A DNA stretch of 64,000 bases from Lentzea sp. NBRC 105346 (GCF_030269605.1 NZ_BSTQ01000005.1:338192-402191); one strand, 5' to 3'; positions 1 through 9,800 are shown, counted from the first letter of the stretch. Notes: generated by a model from the sequence alone, not told the origin. Numbers and translations are program-made.

Positions 1-9
1 CAGGAGGCG

Positions 10-1275
10 TCAGGCGCTAGGCGCCAGCTTCGTAGCAGCCGTGATGACGCGATCCATAGCGTCCCCATCCTTGGGGTCGTACAACCCAGCCAGCAACTTG
101 AGCACCAGCTTCATCAACGTCTTACGAGGCATCCCGTACTTGGTCGCAGTCCGCATGATCACCGGATTCCCGATGAGCTTCGAGAAGATGTTGCCCAACC
201 GGTAGTAGGACCCAAGAGCCTGCTCGATCCGCAGCGGATACCCATGGAGAGCCTGCTCCCGGTTGTACCCGGTACGAGCCATGGCCTGCACGATCGACTC
301 AGAGGCGATGCGCGCGGACTCCATGGCGTAGCCAATGCCCTCACCGTTGAACGGGTTCACCATCCCGCCCGCGTCACCAACGAGCACAAGCCCGTCCCGG
401 TAATGCGGCTTGCGGTTCAGCCCCATCGGCAGAGCCGCACCACCGATGCGGGACGTGGCGTTCTCCTCCCGGAACCCCCACTCCTCAGGAGTGTTGTCCA
501 GCCAGGAACGCAACAACGCGCGGTAATCCGTAGTGCCGTAGGCCTTCGAGGTAGACAGGATGCCCAGGCCCACGTTCACACTGCCGTCGCCCATACCGAA
601 GATCCAGCCGTACCCAGGCAGCAGGGTGCCGTCGTTGGACCAAAGCTCCAGGTGCGACTCGAGGTAGTCGTCCTTGGTGCGCGGAGACGCGTAGTAGCGG
701 CGAACCGCCACACCCATGGGCTTGGCGTCGTCCTTCTGCAGACCCACGGACAGGGCCAGACGCGCGGACACGCCGTCGCAGCCCACGACGATGGGAGCCC
801 GATAAACACGGACTTCCTTCTCGGGCCCGACCTTGGCCTCCACGCCAACCACGCGGCCGCCCTCGACAAGAGCCTTGGTGACCGTCGTCTGCTCCTGCAG
901 GCGAGCGCCCGCCTTGACGGCCGTGTCGGCCAGCAGGGAGTCGAAGTCCTGGCGGGGGCGGACGACGCCGTAGTTGGGGAACGTGGCCAGGTCCGGCCAG
1001 TCCAGCTCCAGGGTCACGCCGCCGCCGACCACGCGCAGACCGCGGTTGTGCAGCCAACCGGCTTCCTCGCGCGTGTCGATGCCCAGGTCGATCAGCTGCT
1101 TCACGCCGCGCGGGGTGAGGCCGTCGCCGCACACCTTCTCGCGCGGGAAGGTGCTCTTCTCCAGCAGCAGGACGTCGATGCCCGCGCGCGCCAGGTAGGT
1201 GGCCGCCGTGGAGCCCGCTGGGCCGGCACCGACGACAATGACCTCGGCGTCCTCGTTGGCTGCGCGCCTGCTCAT
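10..1275 (-). CDS. menJ: geranylgeranyl reductase family flavoprotein, MenJ-like
   Basis: Predicted 421-residue FAD-dependent reductase that saturates isoprenoid double bonds; beside menG the likely substrate is the menaquinone side chain, as for mycobacterial MenJ (inference from context). Visible motifs: N-terminal Rossmann GAGPAG at residues 16-21, the family CGDGLTPRG stretch near residue 50, and VGDAGGMVNPFNGEGIG near residues 299-314, which binds the FAD pyrophosphate/ribityl part. I chose the ATG at 1275 because AAGGAG lies six bases before it; an in-frame ATG six codons upstream has no ribosome site. Transcribed in the same direction as menG with a short gap, so probably one operon. 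A role in archaeal-type lipid reduction is unlikely here. Confidence 0.85.
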   Translation of the reverse strand: MSRRAANEDAEVIVVGAGPAGSTAATYLARAGIDVLLLEKSTFPREKVCGDGLTPRGVKQLIDLGIDTREEAGWLHNRGLRVVGGGVTLELDWPDLATFPNYGVVRPRQDFDSLLADTAVKAGARLQEQTTVTKALVEGGRVVGVEAKVGPEKEVRVYRAPIVVGCDGVSARLALSVGLQKDDAKPMGVAVRRYYASPRTKDDYLESHLELWSNDGTLLPGYGWIFGMGDGSVNVGLGILSTSKAYGTTDYRALLRSWLDNTPEEWGFREENATSRIGGAALPMGLNRKPHYRDGLVLVGDAGGMVNPFNGEGIGYAMESARIASESIVQAMARTGYNREQALHGYPLRIEQALGSYYRLGNIFSKLIGNPVIMRTATKYGMPRKTLMKLVLKLLAGLYDPKDGDAMDRVITAATKLAPSA

Positions 1276-1321
1276 CCCCGACTCCTTGTGCATCCGTTCA
1301 CAAAGTCACTCGGGAACGAGT

Positions 1322-2023
1322 CTAGTTGGCGGTCCCTGAGGGTTTGGTCGCTCGGTGCAGGGCCACCATGCCGCCCGTCAGGTTGAACCAGGCGACGTCC
1401 TCCCAGCCCGCCTCCGAGATGAGCTCGCCGAGTGTGCGCTGGTCGGGCCACGCGCGCATGGATTCGGCCAGGTACTCGTAGGCCTCCGGGTTCGACGACA
1501 CGAGTCGGCCGATGAACGGGAGGATCCTCAGCAGGTACCGCATGTAGACGAAGCGGAACGGTCTGAAGACCGGGGTCGACACCTCGCAGATCACCATTCG
1601 GCCGCCCGGCCTGGTCACGCGGGCCATCTCGCGCAGGGCGGCGACGGTGTCCTGGAAGTTGCGCAGGCCGAAGGAGACCGTGACGGCGTCGAACGCGCCG
1701 TCGCGGAACGGCAGGCGCAGTGCGTCCGCGGCGACCTTCGGGACGTTGCGGTGGGCGCCGCCGCGCAGCATGCCGATCGAGAAGTCGGCGGCCACGCACC
1801 AGGCGCCGGACTCGGCGTACTCGACCGTGGACACCGCGGTGCCCGCGGCCAGGTCGAGCACCTTCTCGCCGGGACGGGCGTCGAGCACGCGCCTGCTCCA
1901 CTCCCGCCAGCGGCGGTCGAACCCGAGGGTCATCACCGAGTTCGTGCGGTCGTAGCCCTGGGCAACGCCGTCGAACATCGACGCGACCTCGCGCGGGTTC
2001 TTGTCAAGACCTGCTCGCGACAT
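1322..2023 (-). CDS. menG: demethylmenaquinone methyltransferase
   Basis: 233-residue SAM-dependent C-methyltransferase of the UbiE/MenG family, catalysing the last step of menaquinone synthesis (methylation of demethylmenaquinone). The N-terminal family signature [13 protein letters not shown] (residues 13-25), SAM motif I LDLAAGTA (56-63) and the [12 protein letters not shown] segment are all visible. Length is normal for the family. The start ATG has no ribosome site, but TAGTCT lies exactly seven bases upstream, so the mRNA is probably leaderless. The menJ-like gene follows on the same strand. Known chemistry is firm for the family; regulation is inferred. Confidence 0.93.
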   Translation of the reverse strand: MSRAGLDKNPREVASMFDGVAQGYDRTNSVMTLGFDRRWREWSRRVLDARPGEKVLDLAAGTAVSTVEYAESGAWCVAADFSIGMLRGGAHRNVPKVAADALRLPFRDGAFDAVTVSFGLRNFQDTVAALREMARVTRPGGRMVICEVSTPVFRPFRFVYMRYLLRILPFIGRLVSSNPEAYEYLAESMRAWPDQRTLGELISEAGWEDVAWFNLTGGMVALHRATKPSGTAN

Positions 2024-2030
2024 GTCCCGA

Positions 2031-2036
2031 AGACTA
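2031..2036 (-). promoter_or_regulatory. -10 box for leaderless menG
   Basis: TAGTCT on the minus strand, seven bases before the menG ATG. This matches the TANNNT -10 class that places the transcription start on the start codon in actinobacteria. No clear -35 box. Confidence 0.5.
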
Positions 2037-2051
2037 GGTCACCTGCCCAAC

Positions 2052-3149
2052 TCAGAGAACTCGGAGGGCGGACAGCATGCCGTCCACCGCCGCCTCCCAC
2101 GGGTACTCCTCGGCACGAGCCCGCGCCGCCTCGCGCGACCCGCTTTCCAGCAGGTCGGAGACCGCGGAGGCGAAGGCCGGGGCGTGGTCGGCGACGGCCG
2201 CGCCGCACGACGGACGCACGATCTCCCGGAGAGCGGACGACTCGGACACCACGACCGGCGTACCGCTGGCGAGCGCCTCCAGGGCCGCGAGGCCGAACGT
2301 CTCGTGCGGACCTGGGGCGAGCGACACGTCGGCGGAGGCCAGCAGCGACGCGACGTCGGACCGGTCCTTGACGAACCCGAGGAACGTCACCGGCAGGCCC
2401 TGCGCGCGCTTCTCCAGCAACGCCCGCCGAGGCCCGTCGCCCGCGATCACCAGGCGCGCGGACACCCCGGCGTCGTGCAGTTCGGCGAGCGTGTCGACGG
2501 ACCGTTCGACGTGCTTCTCCGGCGACAGGCGTCCACAGTGGACGATGAGGGACTCCTTGCCCTGCAACAGGGTCGACCGCAGCTCCGAGGAGTGGTTCAA
2601 CGGCGTGAACGTGCGCAGGTCGACGCCGAGCGGCACCTGGGCGAGGTTGCGCGCGCCGATCCGATCGAACTCCTCACGCGCGAAGGACGTCGTGCAGACG
2701 ACCGTGTCGTAGGACGCCGCCATGCGCGCGTTGGCCCAGTCCGCACCCGCCCGCGCCGGGCCGGGTGGCAGGACGAACGACAGCAGACGGTCGAGCCGTT
2801 CGTGTGAGATCACCACGCTCGGGATGCCTCGCGAGAACGCCCAACGGCCCATGCCGCGCAACGTCAGCCGGTCGGACACCTCGAGCCGGTCCGGGCGGTG
2901 CCGTTCCAGCAAAGCCTTGACCCGCCACGGATCCACGACGCGGTAGCCACCGGTGCCGGGGACCTTCACGGCGGGCAGCGTGATCCGCCGGACGCCGCTG
3001 GGCAGCAGTTCGTCGCACCGCGACGAACCCGGCACGACGAGCACGACCTGGTGCCCCGCGGCCACGTAACCCGCGCCGAGGTGGTGCAGCGCGGTGCGCA
3101 GGCCGCCCGAGCGCGGACCGTAGAAGTTGGCGAGCTGGACGATCCTCAT
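2052..3149 (-). CDS. GT4-family glycosyltransferase
   Basis: 365-residue GT-B fold retaining glycosyltransferase. The N-terminus ([16 protein letters not shown]) carries the glycine-rich acceptor-side loop, and the C-terminal half has the nucleotide-sugar signature: [10 protein letters not shown], then [18 protein letters not shown], with the E-x7-E pattern binding the donor diphosphate. The ATG overlaps the stop of the upstream glycosyltransferase by four bases, so the pair is translationally coupled. The frame stays open far upstream but that extension lies opposite other genes and is not coding. Donor and acceptor are unknown; by analogy with the neighbour, a mannosyl or other glycolipid/lipoglycan step at the membrane is likely (inference). 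Confidence 0.85.
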   Translation of the reverse strand: MRIVQLANFYGPRSGGLRTALHHLGAGYVAAGHQVVLVVPGSSRCDELLPSGVRRITLPAVKVPGTGGYRVVDPWRVKALLERHRPDRLEVSDRLTLRGMGRWAFSRGIPSVVISHERLDRLLSFVLPPGPARAGADWANARMAASYDTVVCTTSFAREEFDRIGARNLAQVPLGVDLRTFTPLNHSSELRSTLLQGKESLIVHCGRLSPEKHVERSVDTLAELHDAGVSARLVIAGDGPRRALLEKRAQGLPVTFLGFVKDRSDVASLLASADVSLAPGPHETFGLAALEALASGTPVVVSESSALREIVRPSCGAAVADHAPAFASAVSDLLESGSREAARARAEEYPWEAAVDGMLSALRVL

Positions 3150-4231
3150 GCAGCCCGGTATTCCGGCAGGTCCATCACCGCGGTGTAGTGGCCCATCAGC
3201 TCGTCGCACACCCGCGGCCACGTCCGGTTCAGCACCGACCGGCGCGCGGCCTCGCCGAACTGCTTGCGCAGCAACGGGTCGCGCAGTCGTTCGACGCCCT
3301 CGCGCAACGTGATCCGGTCGCCGAACAGGAACCCGCTGCGGCCGTGCTCGACCAGGTCGCGCGGGCCGCCGGCGTCCGGGGCGAGCACCGGCACGCCGGA
3401 TGCCATCGCCTCCTGCACCGCCTGGCAGAACGTCTCGTGCGGCCCGGTGTGGACGAACACGTCGAGCGACGCGTACGCCTCCGCGAGCTCGACGCCCTTG
3501 CGGAACCCGAGGAACTCGGCGTTCGGCAGCTGTTCGCGCAGCATCGGCATGTCCGGCCCGTCGCCGACGATCTTCAACCGGACACCGGGCATGTCGGCCA
3601 ACTCGGTCAGCCGGAACACCTGCTTCTCCGGCGCGAGCCGGCCGACGTACCCGACGACGATCTCGTCGTTGTCCCGAACGCGACGCTCGGGGTTGAACAG
3701 CTCGGTGTCGACACCCCGGCCCCAGCGATGCACCCGCGGCACGCCGTGGTCGCGCAGCGCGTCGACCGCCCACGTGGACGGGGCCAGCGTGCGGCAGGCC
3801 AGCGTGTGCAGGCGTTTGGTCCACCGCCACGCGGCGCGCGCGGTGAGCCCGAGCCCGTAGTTGCTCGCGAACCCGGCGATGTCGGTCTGGTAGACCGCGA
3901 TGGTCGGCAGCCCGAGCTTGCGCGCCGCGGACAACCCGCGGGCGCCGAGCACGAACGGAGACGCGAGGTGCACGACATCGGGCCGGAAGTCCACGAGTGC
4001 CTTGAGCACCTTGCGCGTCGGCACACCGACCGGAAGGCTCGTGACCATCGGCAGATCGACCGCGGGCACCCGCACCACCTGCGTGCCCTCGTGCTCGTCC
4101 TCGCCCGCGCCGGGAGCGATCACGATGGCCTTGTGGCCGAGTCTGCGCAGGTGTTCGAGCACGCGCAGAACGGAGTTGGTGACTCCGTTCACCTGGGGCA
4201 GGAAGCTCTCCGTCACGATCGCTACGCGCAC
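3146..4231 (-). CDS. mgtA: GT4-family mannosyltransferase, MgtA/PimB-like
   Basis: 361-residue GT-B glycosyltransferase whose N-terminus ([20 protein letters not shown]) and C-terminal [19 protein letters not shown] motif closely match the actinobacterial GDP-mannose-dependent alpha-mannosyltransferase MgtA. In mycobacteria that gene also lies beside the menaquinone methyltransferase, which supports the name. The GTG at 4231 is preferred because it puts the conserved beta-1 strand at the extreme N-terminus; upstream in-frame ATGs would add about 33 unconserved residues. It probably glycosylates a membrane lipid anchor for lipoglycan synthesis (family knowledge; exact substrate not shown). Confidence 0.78.
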   Translation of the reverse strand: MRVAIVTESFLPQVNGVTNSVLRVLEHLRRLGHKAIVIAPGAGEDEHEGTQVVRVPAVDLPMVTSLPVGVPTRKVLKALVDFRPDVVHLASPFVLGARGLSAARKLGLPTIAVYQTDIAGFASNYGLGLTARAAWRWTKRLHTLACRTLAPSTWAVDALRDHGVPRVHRWGRGVDTELFNPERRVRDNDEIVVGYVGRLAPEKQVFRLTELADMPGVRLKIVGDGPDMPMLREQLPNAEFLGFRKGVELAEAYASLDVFVHTGPHETFCQAVQEAMASGVPVLAPDAGGPRDLVEHGRSGFLFGDRITLREGVERLRDPLLRKQFGEAARRSVLNRTWPRVCDELMGHYTAVMDLPEYRAA

Positions 4232-4376
4232 GCCGATCACGGTGCAGGCCGCGCCTTTCCGCCGCATGACCAGATCGGGAACGCCCTTTGAACACCACCC
4301 GTCGTGACCTGGAGATCGCCAGAGCGTCACCTCGTGGTCGCGTGACAGACACCCGGCACGCCGAAACTAGGTCGGC

Positions 4377-5207
4377 ATGACCGTCTTGTCGTCCCGTCCC
4401 GCGTATCCGGTCGACCCCGGCATGGTGTCGATCGCGCTGGAGGTCGCCGGTCGCCTCGCCAACGACGCCTCGGACGTGATCATGGCGACGGCGGGCCGCG
4501 GTGCCCGTCCCGCGGACGACGAGTCCCCGTTCGACTGGGTCACCGACACCGACCACACGCTGGAGCGCCACACCCGCCGCGTGCTGACCGGCGAGTTCCC
4601 GGACATCCCCGTGTACTGCGAGAACACCGACGTCGAAGTGCGCGGCGGCTCCGAGTACCGCTGGGTCGTCGACCCCGTGGACGGCACCGCGAACTACACC
4701 GCGGGCATGCCGTGGTGCGCCTACAGCCTCGCCCTGGTCGACCGCTGGGGCCCCGTCGTCGGGGTCGTCGCCGACCCGTACCGCGCCCAGATCTACGCCG
4801 CCGCGCGCGGTCGCGGCATGCGCGCCAACGGCACGCCGGTGAAGCTCACCGAACGGCAGGGCGACAGCCTCGTTGTATGCACCGAGATGACCCGCACCGG
4901 GCCGTGGCCGGGCATGGGGTCGTTCATCACGACGGCCGCCGTCGCCGGCACCGGCGTGCGCGTGCTGGGCTCGAAGGCGCTGGCCGTGGCGCAGGTGGCG
5001 CTGGGGCACGTCGCCGCCGCGGTGCTGCACGGCTACCACGAGTGGGACGTCGCCGGTGCCGTCGCGCTGGCCGTCGAGTCCGGTGCGGTGGTGCTGGACC
5101 GGCGCGGTGACGGCGCCCTGCTGCCCGTCGACGGATTGCTGGTCGCCGCACCCGACGTGGCCGACGAGGTGCTCGGCTGGTGGCAGTCGGCGCTGTCAGC
5201 CGCCTAG
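4377..5207 (+). CDS. inositol monophosphatase family protein
   Basis: 276-residue Mg-dependent phosphatase of the IMPase fold. The metal-binding motif WVVDPVDGTANYT (near residues 100-112) and the C-terminal motif YHEWDVAGAVALAVESGA are clear. The first metal motif, normally GEE, reads CEN, keeping the central glutamate only. Substrates in this family include inositol, histidinol, fructose-1,6-bisphosphate and PAP phosphates, and nothing here decides between them. Divergent from the glycosyltransferase pair, so a link to inositol lipid or sugar metabolism is possible but unproven. The 3' end overlaps the next convergent gene by 12 bases. Confidence 0.82.
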   Translation: MTVLSSRPAYPVDPGMVSIALEVAGRLANDASDVIMATAGRGARPADDESPFDWVTDTDHTLERHTRRVLTGEFPDIPVYCENTDVEVRGGSEYRWVVDPVDGTANYTAGMPWCAYSLALVDRWGPVVGVVADPYRAQIYAAARGRGMRANGTPVKLTERQGDSLVVCTEMTRTGPWPGMGSFITTAAVAGTGVRVLGSKALAVAQVALGHVAAAVLHGYHEWDVAGAVALAVESGAVVLDRRGDGALLPVDGLLVAAPDVADEVLGWWQSALSAA

Positions 5208-5618
5208 GTCTTCCGCCGCCCGTTCGAGCTTGCGATAGACGGGGTGCTGCCGGTCGACGGGACCGAGCGCGCGGCCCAGCTGGGCGATGCCGCGCAGGTC
5301 GTCCAGGTCCCTGGAGAGCTCGTCCGCCCGGTCGGGCTGGGCGGCGATGGCCTTCCTGGTGGCCTCCGCACAGCGTTCGACCAGCTCGGACCACATGTCC
5401 ACGGGCGGGATGTACGGGAGCCGGGGCCTGCGCACGAGGGCGAACACCATGCCCGCGACCGCGCCGGGCACGCCGCCGAAGACCAGTGCCACCAGCAGGA
5501 TCCCGACCGCGATCGACTCCGGGGCCGTCTCGGTGTTCTTGAACAACGCCACCCCGGCGGCCAGCAGCGTGACGAGGGCCGTGCCGATGAGGAATCCGAT
5601 GCGGGTGGAGCGCCCCAT
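5196..5618 (-). CDS. small two-helix membrane protein, unknown function
   Basis: 140 residues. Two hydrophobic segments (about residues 7-25 and 38-61) are followed by a charged, probably cytosolic, helical tail rich in Arg, Asp and Glu. I do not recognise a family. It is convergent with the inositol-phosphatase-like gene, overlapping its last 12 bases, and lies downstream of the paa operon on the same strand (34-base gap after paaE), so it may be read through from paa. Confidence 0.6.
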   Translation of the reverse strand: MGRSTRIGFLIGTALVTLLAAGVALFKNTETAPESIAVGILLVALVFGGVPGAVAGMVFALVRRPRLPYIPPVDMWSELVERCAEATRKAIAAQPDRADELSRDLDDLRGIAQLGRALGPVDRQHPVYRKLERAAEDLGG

Positions 5619-5652
5619 GACCGAGATCGTGCCAGACCAAACGGATGTGCGC

Positions 5653-6693
5653 TCAGGCGTCGAAGTCCACGGTCACTTCGGAACTCGTCGGCACGGCCTG
5701 GCACGTCAGCACGAAGCCCGACTCGACCTCGTGCGGGTCCAGCGCGTAGTTCCGCTTCATCTCGACCGACCCGCACGTGACCTTCGCCCGGCACGTCCCG
5801 CAGACGCCGCCCTTGCAGGCGAACGGCAGGTCCGCGCGCACGCGTTGTGCGGCGTCGAGGATCGGTTCGTCGGCGGGCAGGGCCAGCGTGGTCGACTTGC
5901 CGTCCAGCACGACCGTCACGGACGCGGCGGACTCGACGCGCTCCTCGGTCCGGCGCGGCGGGGGCGGCGGCTCGTCGACGTAGAACAGCTCGTGGTGCAC
6001 ACGATCCGCGGGCACGCCACGTTCGCTCAGCACGGCCTCGGCGTCCTTCACCAGGCCGTAGGGACCGCAGAGCCACCACTGGTCGACATCGTCGAACGGC
6101 ACGACCGTCGAGAACAGGTCGCGCAGCTTCGCCGCGTCCAGCCGGCCGGAGAACAGCTCGACGTCGCGCGGTTCGCGCGACAGGACGTGGATCAGCTGGA
6201 ACGTCGAGGGGTAGCGGTCCTTCAGGTCGGCCAGCTCGTCGGCGAACATGACGGTGTCCGTGCGGCGGTTGCCGTACATCAACGTGACGCGCGCGCCGGC
6301 GGCCAGCACGGTCGACGCGATCGACAACGCCGGGGTGATGCCCGAACCCGCGACCACGAAACCGTGGTGGGCCACGTCCGAGGACGGCGTGAACTTGCCC
6401 AGCGGCGGCAGCACCTCGACCACGTCACCGGGCTGGATGCGGTCGACGAGCCACGTCGAGAACAGGCCGTCGGTCACCCGCCGCACGCCGACGCGCGGGG
6501 CGGCGCCGGCCGGGGCGCAGATCGAGTACGAACGGCGTTCGTCGCCGTTGCGCAGGGTCAGGTACTGGCCGGCGCCGAACGCGAACTCCTCGGCCAGCTC
6601 GGCGGGGACGTCGAACGTGACGGCCACGGCGTCATCGCACAGCCGGTCGACCTTCGACACGGTCAGCTTGTGGAAGGCAGCCCTTCGAGACAT
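5653..6693 (-). CDS. paaE: phenylacetyl-CoA epoxidase reductase subunit PaaE
   Basis: 346-residue flavin/iron-sulfur reductase passing electrons from NAD(P)H to the PaaAC di-iron centre. N-terminal ferredoxin-reductase FAD domain with RSYSIC (about 53-58), an NAD(P) domain with VAGSGITPALS, and a C-terminal plant-type [2Fe-2S] ferredoxin with CKGGVCGTC plus a distal cysteine in LTCQ. Length and domain order are standard. A ribosome site AAGGAG precedes the ATG and overlaps the end of paaD. Last gene of paaABCDE. Confidence 0.95.
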   Translation of the reverse strand: MSRRAAFHKLTVSKVDRLCDDAVAVTFDVPAELAEEFAFGAGQYLTLRNGDERRSYSICAPAGAAPRVGVRRVTDGLFSTWLVDRIQPGDVVEVLPPLGKFTPSSDVAHHGFVVAGSGITPALSIASTVLAAGARVTLMYGNRRTDTVMFADELADLKDRYPSTFQLIHVLSREPRDVELFSGRLDAAKLRDLFSTVVPFDDVDQWWLCGPYGLVKDAEAVLSERGVPADRVHHELFYVDEPPPPPRRTEERVESAASVTVVLDGKSTTLALPADEPILDAAQRVRADLPFACKGGVCGTCRAKVTCGSVEMKRNYALDPHEVESGFVLTCQAVPTSSEVTVDFDA

Positions 6694-6694
6694 C

Positions 6695-7189
6695 TCAGAT
6701 CTCCTTGACGTGCTCGAAGGGTTCGAGGCAGTCCTCGCAGCGGCGCAGCGCCTTGCACGCCGTGGAGCCGAAGCGGGACACCTCGGTGGTGCGCGGCGAG
6801 TCGCACCGCGGGCACAGCACGCGCCGCGACGGCGGCGTGAGGTTCAGCGGCACCGGGCCTGCCTCACGAGGCCCGAGCCGCGACGGTGGCGCGATGCCCG
6901 CCTCGTGCAGCTTGCGGCGGCCGTCCTCGGTGATCCAGTCCGTCGTCCACGCCGGGGACAACGAGGTGCGGACCTCGACCTCGGCGAAGCCCGCGGCGGT
7001 CAGCGACCGGCGCAGGTCGGCACCCATCTCGTCCAGCGCGGGACAGCCCGTGTAGGTCGGCGTGATCGTGACGACGACGCGGCCGTCCTGCTCGGACACG
7101 TCCCGGAGCACGCCGAGGTCGGCCAGGGTGAGCACCGGAAGTTCCGGATCCCGGACCCGCGAGGCGACTTCCAGTGCGCTGGTTACCAC
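6695..7189 (-). CDS. paaD: phenylacetate degradation protein PaaD
   Basis: 164 residues: an N-terminal MIP18/SufT-like domain (RVRDPELPVLTLADLGVL, then PTYTGCPA) and a C-terminal zinc-ribbon-like cysteine pattern (LCPRCDS ... ACKALRRCEDC). PaaD is required for a working epoxidase, probably in Fe-S or di-iron centre maturation. The GTG at 7189 is chosen because its coding sequence begins inside the last codons of paaC, giving tight coupling; the open frame further upstream is opposite-phase paaC and not coding. Family assignment is firm, mechanism less so. Confidence 0.92.
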   Translation of the reverse strand: MVTSALEVASRVRDPELPVLTLADLGVLRDVSEQDGRVVVTITPTYTGCPALDEMGADLRRSLTAAGFAEVEVRTSLSPAWTTDWITEDGRRKLHEAGIAPPSRLGPREAGPVPLNLTPPSRRVLCPRCDSPRTTEVSRFGSTACKALRRCEDCLEPFEHVKEI

Positions 7190-8067
7190 GTCGCTCCCGG
7201 CAACGAGCGGTGCAGGTGCTGCATCTCGGCCAGCAGGTAGCCCATGGACTCGGTGTGCACGCCGTCGCGGCCGGCCATGCCCGCGACCAACGGCGTCGGC
7301 GCGTCGGCCGGTCGCGTCAGCCCGGCGGCCGAGAAGACGGCCTCGAGCACACCGTCCACTTCGGACTTCAGCTCGGCGGCGGGGACAGCAACGCCTCCGA
7401 GTCGCGACTCGACGTCGTGGCTGAGGAAGAGTTCGCTCACGAACGGCCACACGCGGTCGAGACCGGCCTGCATGCGGCGGTGCGACTCCTCCGTGCCGCC
7501 GCCGAGGCGGACGGCCCACTGCGCGGCGTGGTCGCGGTGGTACGCCAGCTCCTTGAGGCCCTTCTCCGCAACGGCGGCCAGGACCGGGTCGGCCGAGCCG
7601 CGCAACCGGGAGAACAGCGCGAGGCGCCACGTGGAGAACACCAGCAGCCGCGCGATGGTCGTACCGAAGTCGCCACCCGGTCCGGGGCCGCAGTCGATCT
7701 CGGCCAGGTGCACGTTGCGGAACCCGCGCTCATCGCGCAGGAACGCCAGCTCGTCCTCGTCCTTGCCGAGCACGTCACCCGCGCGTGACAGCAGCAGGCG
7801 CGCCTGGCCGAGGAGGTCCAGCGCGATGTTGGCGAGCGCGATGTCCTCTTCGATCTCCGGCGCGCGCGAGCACCACTCGGCGAGGCGCTGGGACATGATC
7901 AGCGCGTCGTCGCCGAGCATCAGGCAGTAGATCGCGAGTGCTTCGGCGTCCACAGTGGACGGAATCTCCCGGTCGACGCCGACCAGGGACTCGGAGAAAC
8001 CGGTGCCGAACGCCCAGTGCGAGTCCTCGTGGCCGAGCAGAGATTCGTAGGCGTTGTCGAAGCTCAT
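7183..8067 (-). CDS. paaC: phenylacetyl-CoA epoxidase structural subunit PaaC
   Basis: 294-residue ferritin-like helical subunit that pairs with catalytic PaaA. Diagnostic segments: LGDDALIMSQRLAEWCSRAPEIEED near residues 50-75, the ANIALDLLGQAR helix, and KELAYHRDHAAQW near 190. PaaC keeps the di-iron fold but is a structural partner. The start overlaps the end of paaB by four bases, consistent with operon translation coupling. Confidence 0.95.
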   Translation of the reverse strand: MSFDNAYESLLGHEDSHWAFGTGFSESLVGVDREIPSTVDAEALAIYCLMLGDDALIMSQRLAEWCSRAPEIEEDIALANIALDLLGQARLLLSRAGDVLGKDEDELAFLRDERGFRNVHLAEIDCGPGPGGDFGTTIARLLVFSTWRLALFSRLRGSADPVLAAVAEKGLKELAYHRDHAAQWAVRLGGGTEESHRRMQAGLDRVWPFVSELFLSHDVESRLGGVAVPAAELKSEVDGVLEAVFSAAGLTRPADAPTPLVAGMAGRDGVHTESMGYLLAEMQHLHRSLPGATW

Positions 8068-8348
8068 AGGTGCGGCACGTCCTCGGGAATCGAGTAGAAC
8101 GTCGGGTGCCGGTACACCTTGTCGCCGCTCGGCGAGAAGAACGGGTCCTTCTCGTCCGGCGAGGACGCCGTGATGTCGTCGGCCTTCACGACCCAGATGG
8201 ACACACCCTCGTTGCGGCGCGTGTAGACGTCACGGGCGTTGCGCAGCGCCATTTCGGCGTCCGGCGCGTGCAGTGACCCGACGTGCACGTGGTTCAGCCC
8301 GCGCTTGCCGCGGACGAAGACTTCCCAGAGCGGCCAAGAAGTACTCAC
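8064..8348 (-). CDS. paaB: phenylacetyl-CoA epoxidase subunit PaaB
   Basis: 94-residue small subunit needed for assembly of the PaaAC oligomer. Begins with [20 protein letters not shown] and contains the typical [13 protein letters not shown] and WVVKADDI segments. The GTG start at 8348 overlaps the paaA stop (GTGA). A longer upstream open frame is the antisense-phase shadow of paaA and is not coding. Confidence 0.94.
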   Translation of the reverse strand: MSTSWPLWEVFVRGKRGLNHVHVGSLHAPDAEMALRNARDVYTRRNEGVSIWVVKADDITASSPDEKDPFFSPSGDKVYRHPTFYSIPEDVPHL

Positions 8349-9280
8349 GCCACACCTTCCTTGACCTGCTTCGCCGCGTACGCCTCGGCGGCTTCGCGCA
8401 CCCAGGCACCGTCCTCGTGCGCCTTGCGCCGGTGCGCGAGGCGCTGCTCGTTGCACACACCGTTGCCCTTGACGACCTGCCAGAACTCGTCCCAGTCCGG
8501 CTGGCCGAAGTCGTGGTGCCCGCGCTCTTCGTTCCACTTCAACAGTGGGTCGGGCAGCGTGACACCGAGCTTCTCGGCCTGCGGCACGGTCATGTCGACG
8601 AACTTCTGCCGCAGCTCGTCGTTGGTGTTGCGCTTGATCCGCCACGCCATCGACTGCTCGGTGTTGGACGACTCGGAGTCCGGCGGGCCGAACATCATCA
8701 GCGACGGCCACCACCAGCGGTTCACCGAGTCCTGGACCATGTCCCGCTGGGCCTGCGTGCCGCGCATCATGGTCATCAGCAGCTCGTAGCCCTGCCGCTG
8801 GTGGAAGGACTCCTCCTTGCAGACGCGGATCATGGCGCGCGCGTAGGGGCCGTAGGACGTGCGGCACAGCGGCACCTGGTTGCAGATCGCGGCCCCGTCG
8901 ACGAGCCAGCCGATCACGCCGACGTCCGCGAACGTCAGGGTCGGGTAGTTGAAGATCGAGGAGTACTTCTGCCTGCCCTCGATCAGCTTGTCCGTGAGGT
9001 CCGCCCGGTCCGCGCCGAGCGTCTCGGTCGCCGAGTACAGGTACAGGCCGTGGCCGGCCTCGTCCTGCACCTTCGCCAGCAGGATCGCCTTGCGGCGCAA
9101 CGACGGCGCGCGGCTGATCCAGTTGCCCTCCGGCTGCATGCCGATGATCTCGGAATGCGCGTGCTGGGCGATCTGCCTGATCAGCGTCTTGCGGTAGCCG
9201 TCGGGCATCCAGTCGCGAGGCTCGATGCGCGCCTCGGCCTGGACCGTCCGCTCGAACGCGAGCTCCAGCTCATCCGCCAT
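8345..9280 (-). CDS. paaA: phenylacetyl-CoA epoxidase catalytic subunit PaaA
   Basis: 311-residue di-iron oxygenase subunit that epoxidises the ring of phenylacetyl-CoA. Iron-ligand helices are visible: HSEIIG near 42, [14 protein letters not shown] near 69-82 (E..H pair) and [13 protein letters not shown] near 153-165. Length is standard. No ribosome site precedes the ATG; TAACAT lies seven bases upstream, so a leaderless operon mRNA is likely. Only the epoxidase genes are here; ring opening and beta-oxidation genes (paaG, paaZ, paaJ, paaH) and the CoA ligase paaK must lie elsewhere. Confidence 0.96.
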   Translation of the reverse strand: MADELELAFERTVQAEARIEPRDWMPDGYRKTLIRQIAQHAHSEIIGMQPEGNWISRAPSLRRKAILLAKVQDEAGHGLYLYSATETLGADRADLTDKLIEGRQKYSSIFNYPTLTFADVGVIGWLVDGAAICNQVPLCRTSYGPYARAMIRVCKEESFHQRQGYELLMTMMRGTQAQRDMVQDSVNRWWWPSLMMFGPPDSESSNTEQSMAWRIKRNTNDELRQKFVDMTVPQAEKLGVTLPDPLLKWNEERGHHDFGQPDWDEFWQVVKGNGVCNEQRLAHRRKAHEDGAWVREAAEAYAAKQVKEGVA

Positions 9281-9287
9281 GGGGCAG

Positions 9288-9293
9288 ATGTTA
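9288..9293 (-). promoter_or_regulatory. -10 box for leaderless paaA
   Basis: TAACAT on the minus strand, seven bases from the paaA start codon, in a gap without a ribosome site. It lies inside the last codons of the upstream DUF3592 gene. Confidence 0.5.
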
Positions 9294-9737
9294 CACCTTT
9301 CGCCGAAATCTGCGCAGAACTGTCACAACCACGCCAATGACCACCCACACGGCGAGCAGGAACGTGCTGACCGGCAGCAGGCTCAGGGCCGCGGTCCGTC
9401 CGGCCACCCTGGTCAGCTCGGGGTTCGCCTGGTCGTACTCGACCCGCACGCGCTGCCCAGGTTCGAGCCCCTCGGGGTAGAGCACGCCGAGATTCGGGAT
9501 GATCACGCGACCGTCCGGTGTGGCGTAGCGCACAACTGTCCGGTTGAAAGAGACCGAGACGACCTCCGCCGCGGCGGTGCCCATGCGCTTCTCGATCGCC
9601 ATGTCACCGCGCCAGCACGCGATCGGAAGCAGCACGCAGACCAGCGTGACCACGACACCTGTCGTCAGGAGCACCCGAACCGCCACCCGGCGGACGCGTA
9701 CGCCGACCGGCGGCTTCACCACTGCGTCGTCCACCAC
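9291..9737 (-). CDS. DUF3592-type membrane protein
   Basis: 148 residues. Two transmembrane helices (about 20-42 and 120-141) flank an extracytoplasmic beta-rich segment with the DUF3592 pattern: VVRYATPDG, then [14 protein letters not shown]. The function of these proteins is unknown; they are common in actinobacteria. GTG start at 9737, with TAGACT eight bases upstream, so possibly leaderless. Ends ten bases before paaA and could share transcription with it, although paaA has its own -10-like box. Confidence 0.7.
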   Translation of the reverse strand: MVDDAVVKPPVGVRVRRVAVRVLLTTGVVVTLVCVLLPIACWRGDMAIEKRMGTAAAEVVSVSFNRTVVRYATPDGRVIIPNLGVLYPEGLEPGQRVRVEYDQANPELTRVAGRTAALSLLPVSTFLLAVWVVIGVVVTVLRRFRRKV

Positions 9738-9788
9738 AACTGAGAAGTCTAGAGCCGGGTCAGGGCGCGATCTTCAGGTTCGGGTTCA

Positions 9789-9794
9789 TACCCT
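9789..9794 (+). promoter_or_regulatory. -10 box for leaderless menF
   Basis: TACCCT six bases before the menF GTG at 9801; no ribosome site is present. Weaker match than the other leaderless starts in the window. Confidence 0.35.
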
Positions 9795-9800
9795 CGAAGA

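Noticed and set aside
2052..5039. A 995-codon open frame spanning both glycosyltransferases
   Set aside because: Only the part from 3149 down codes the GT4 enzyme; the upstream part is opposite or out of phase to the mgtA-like and inositol phosphatase genes and is arginine-rich noise.
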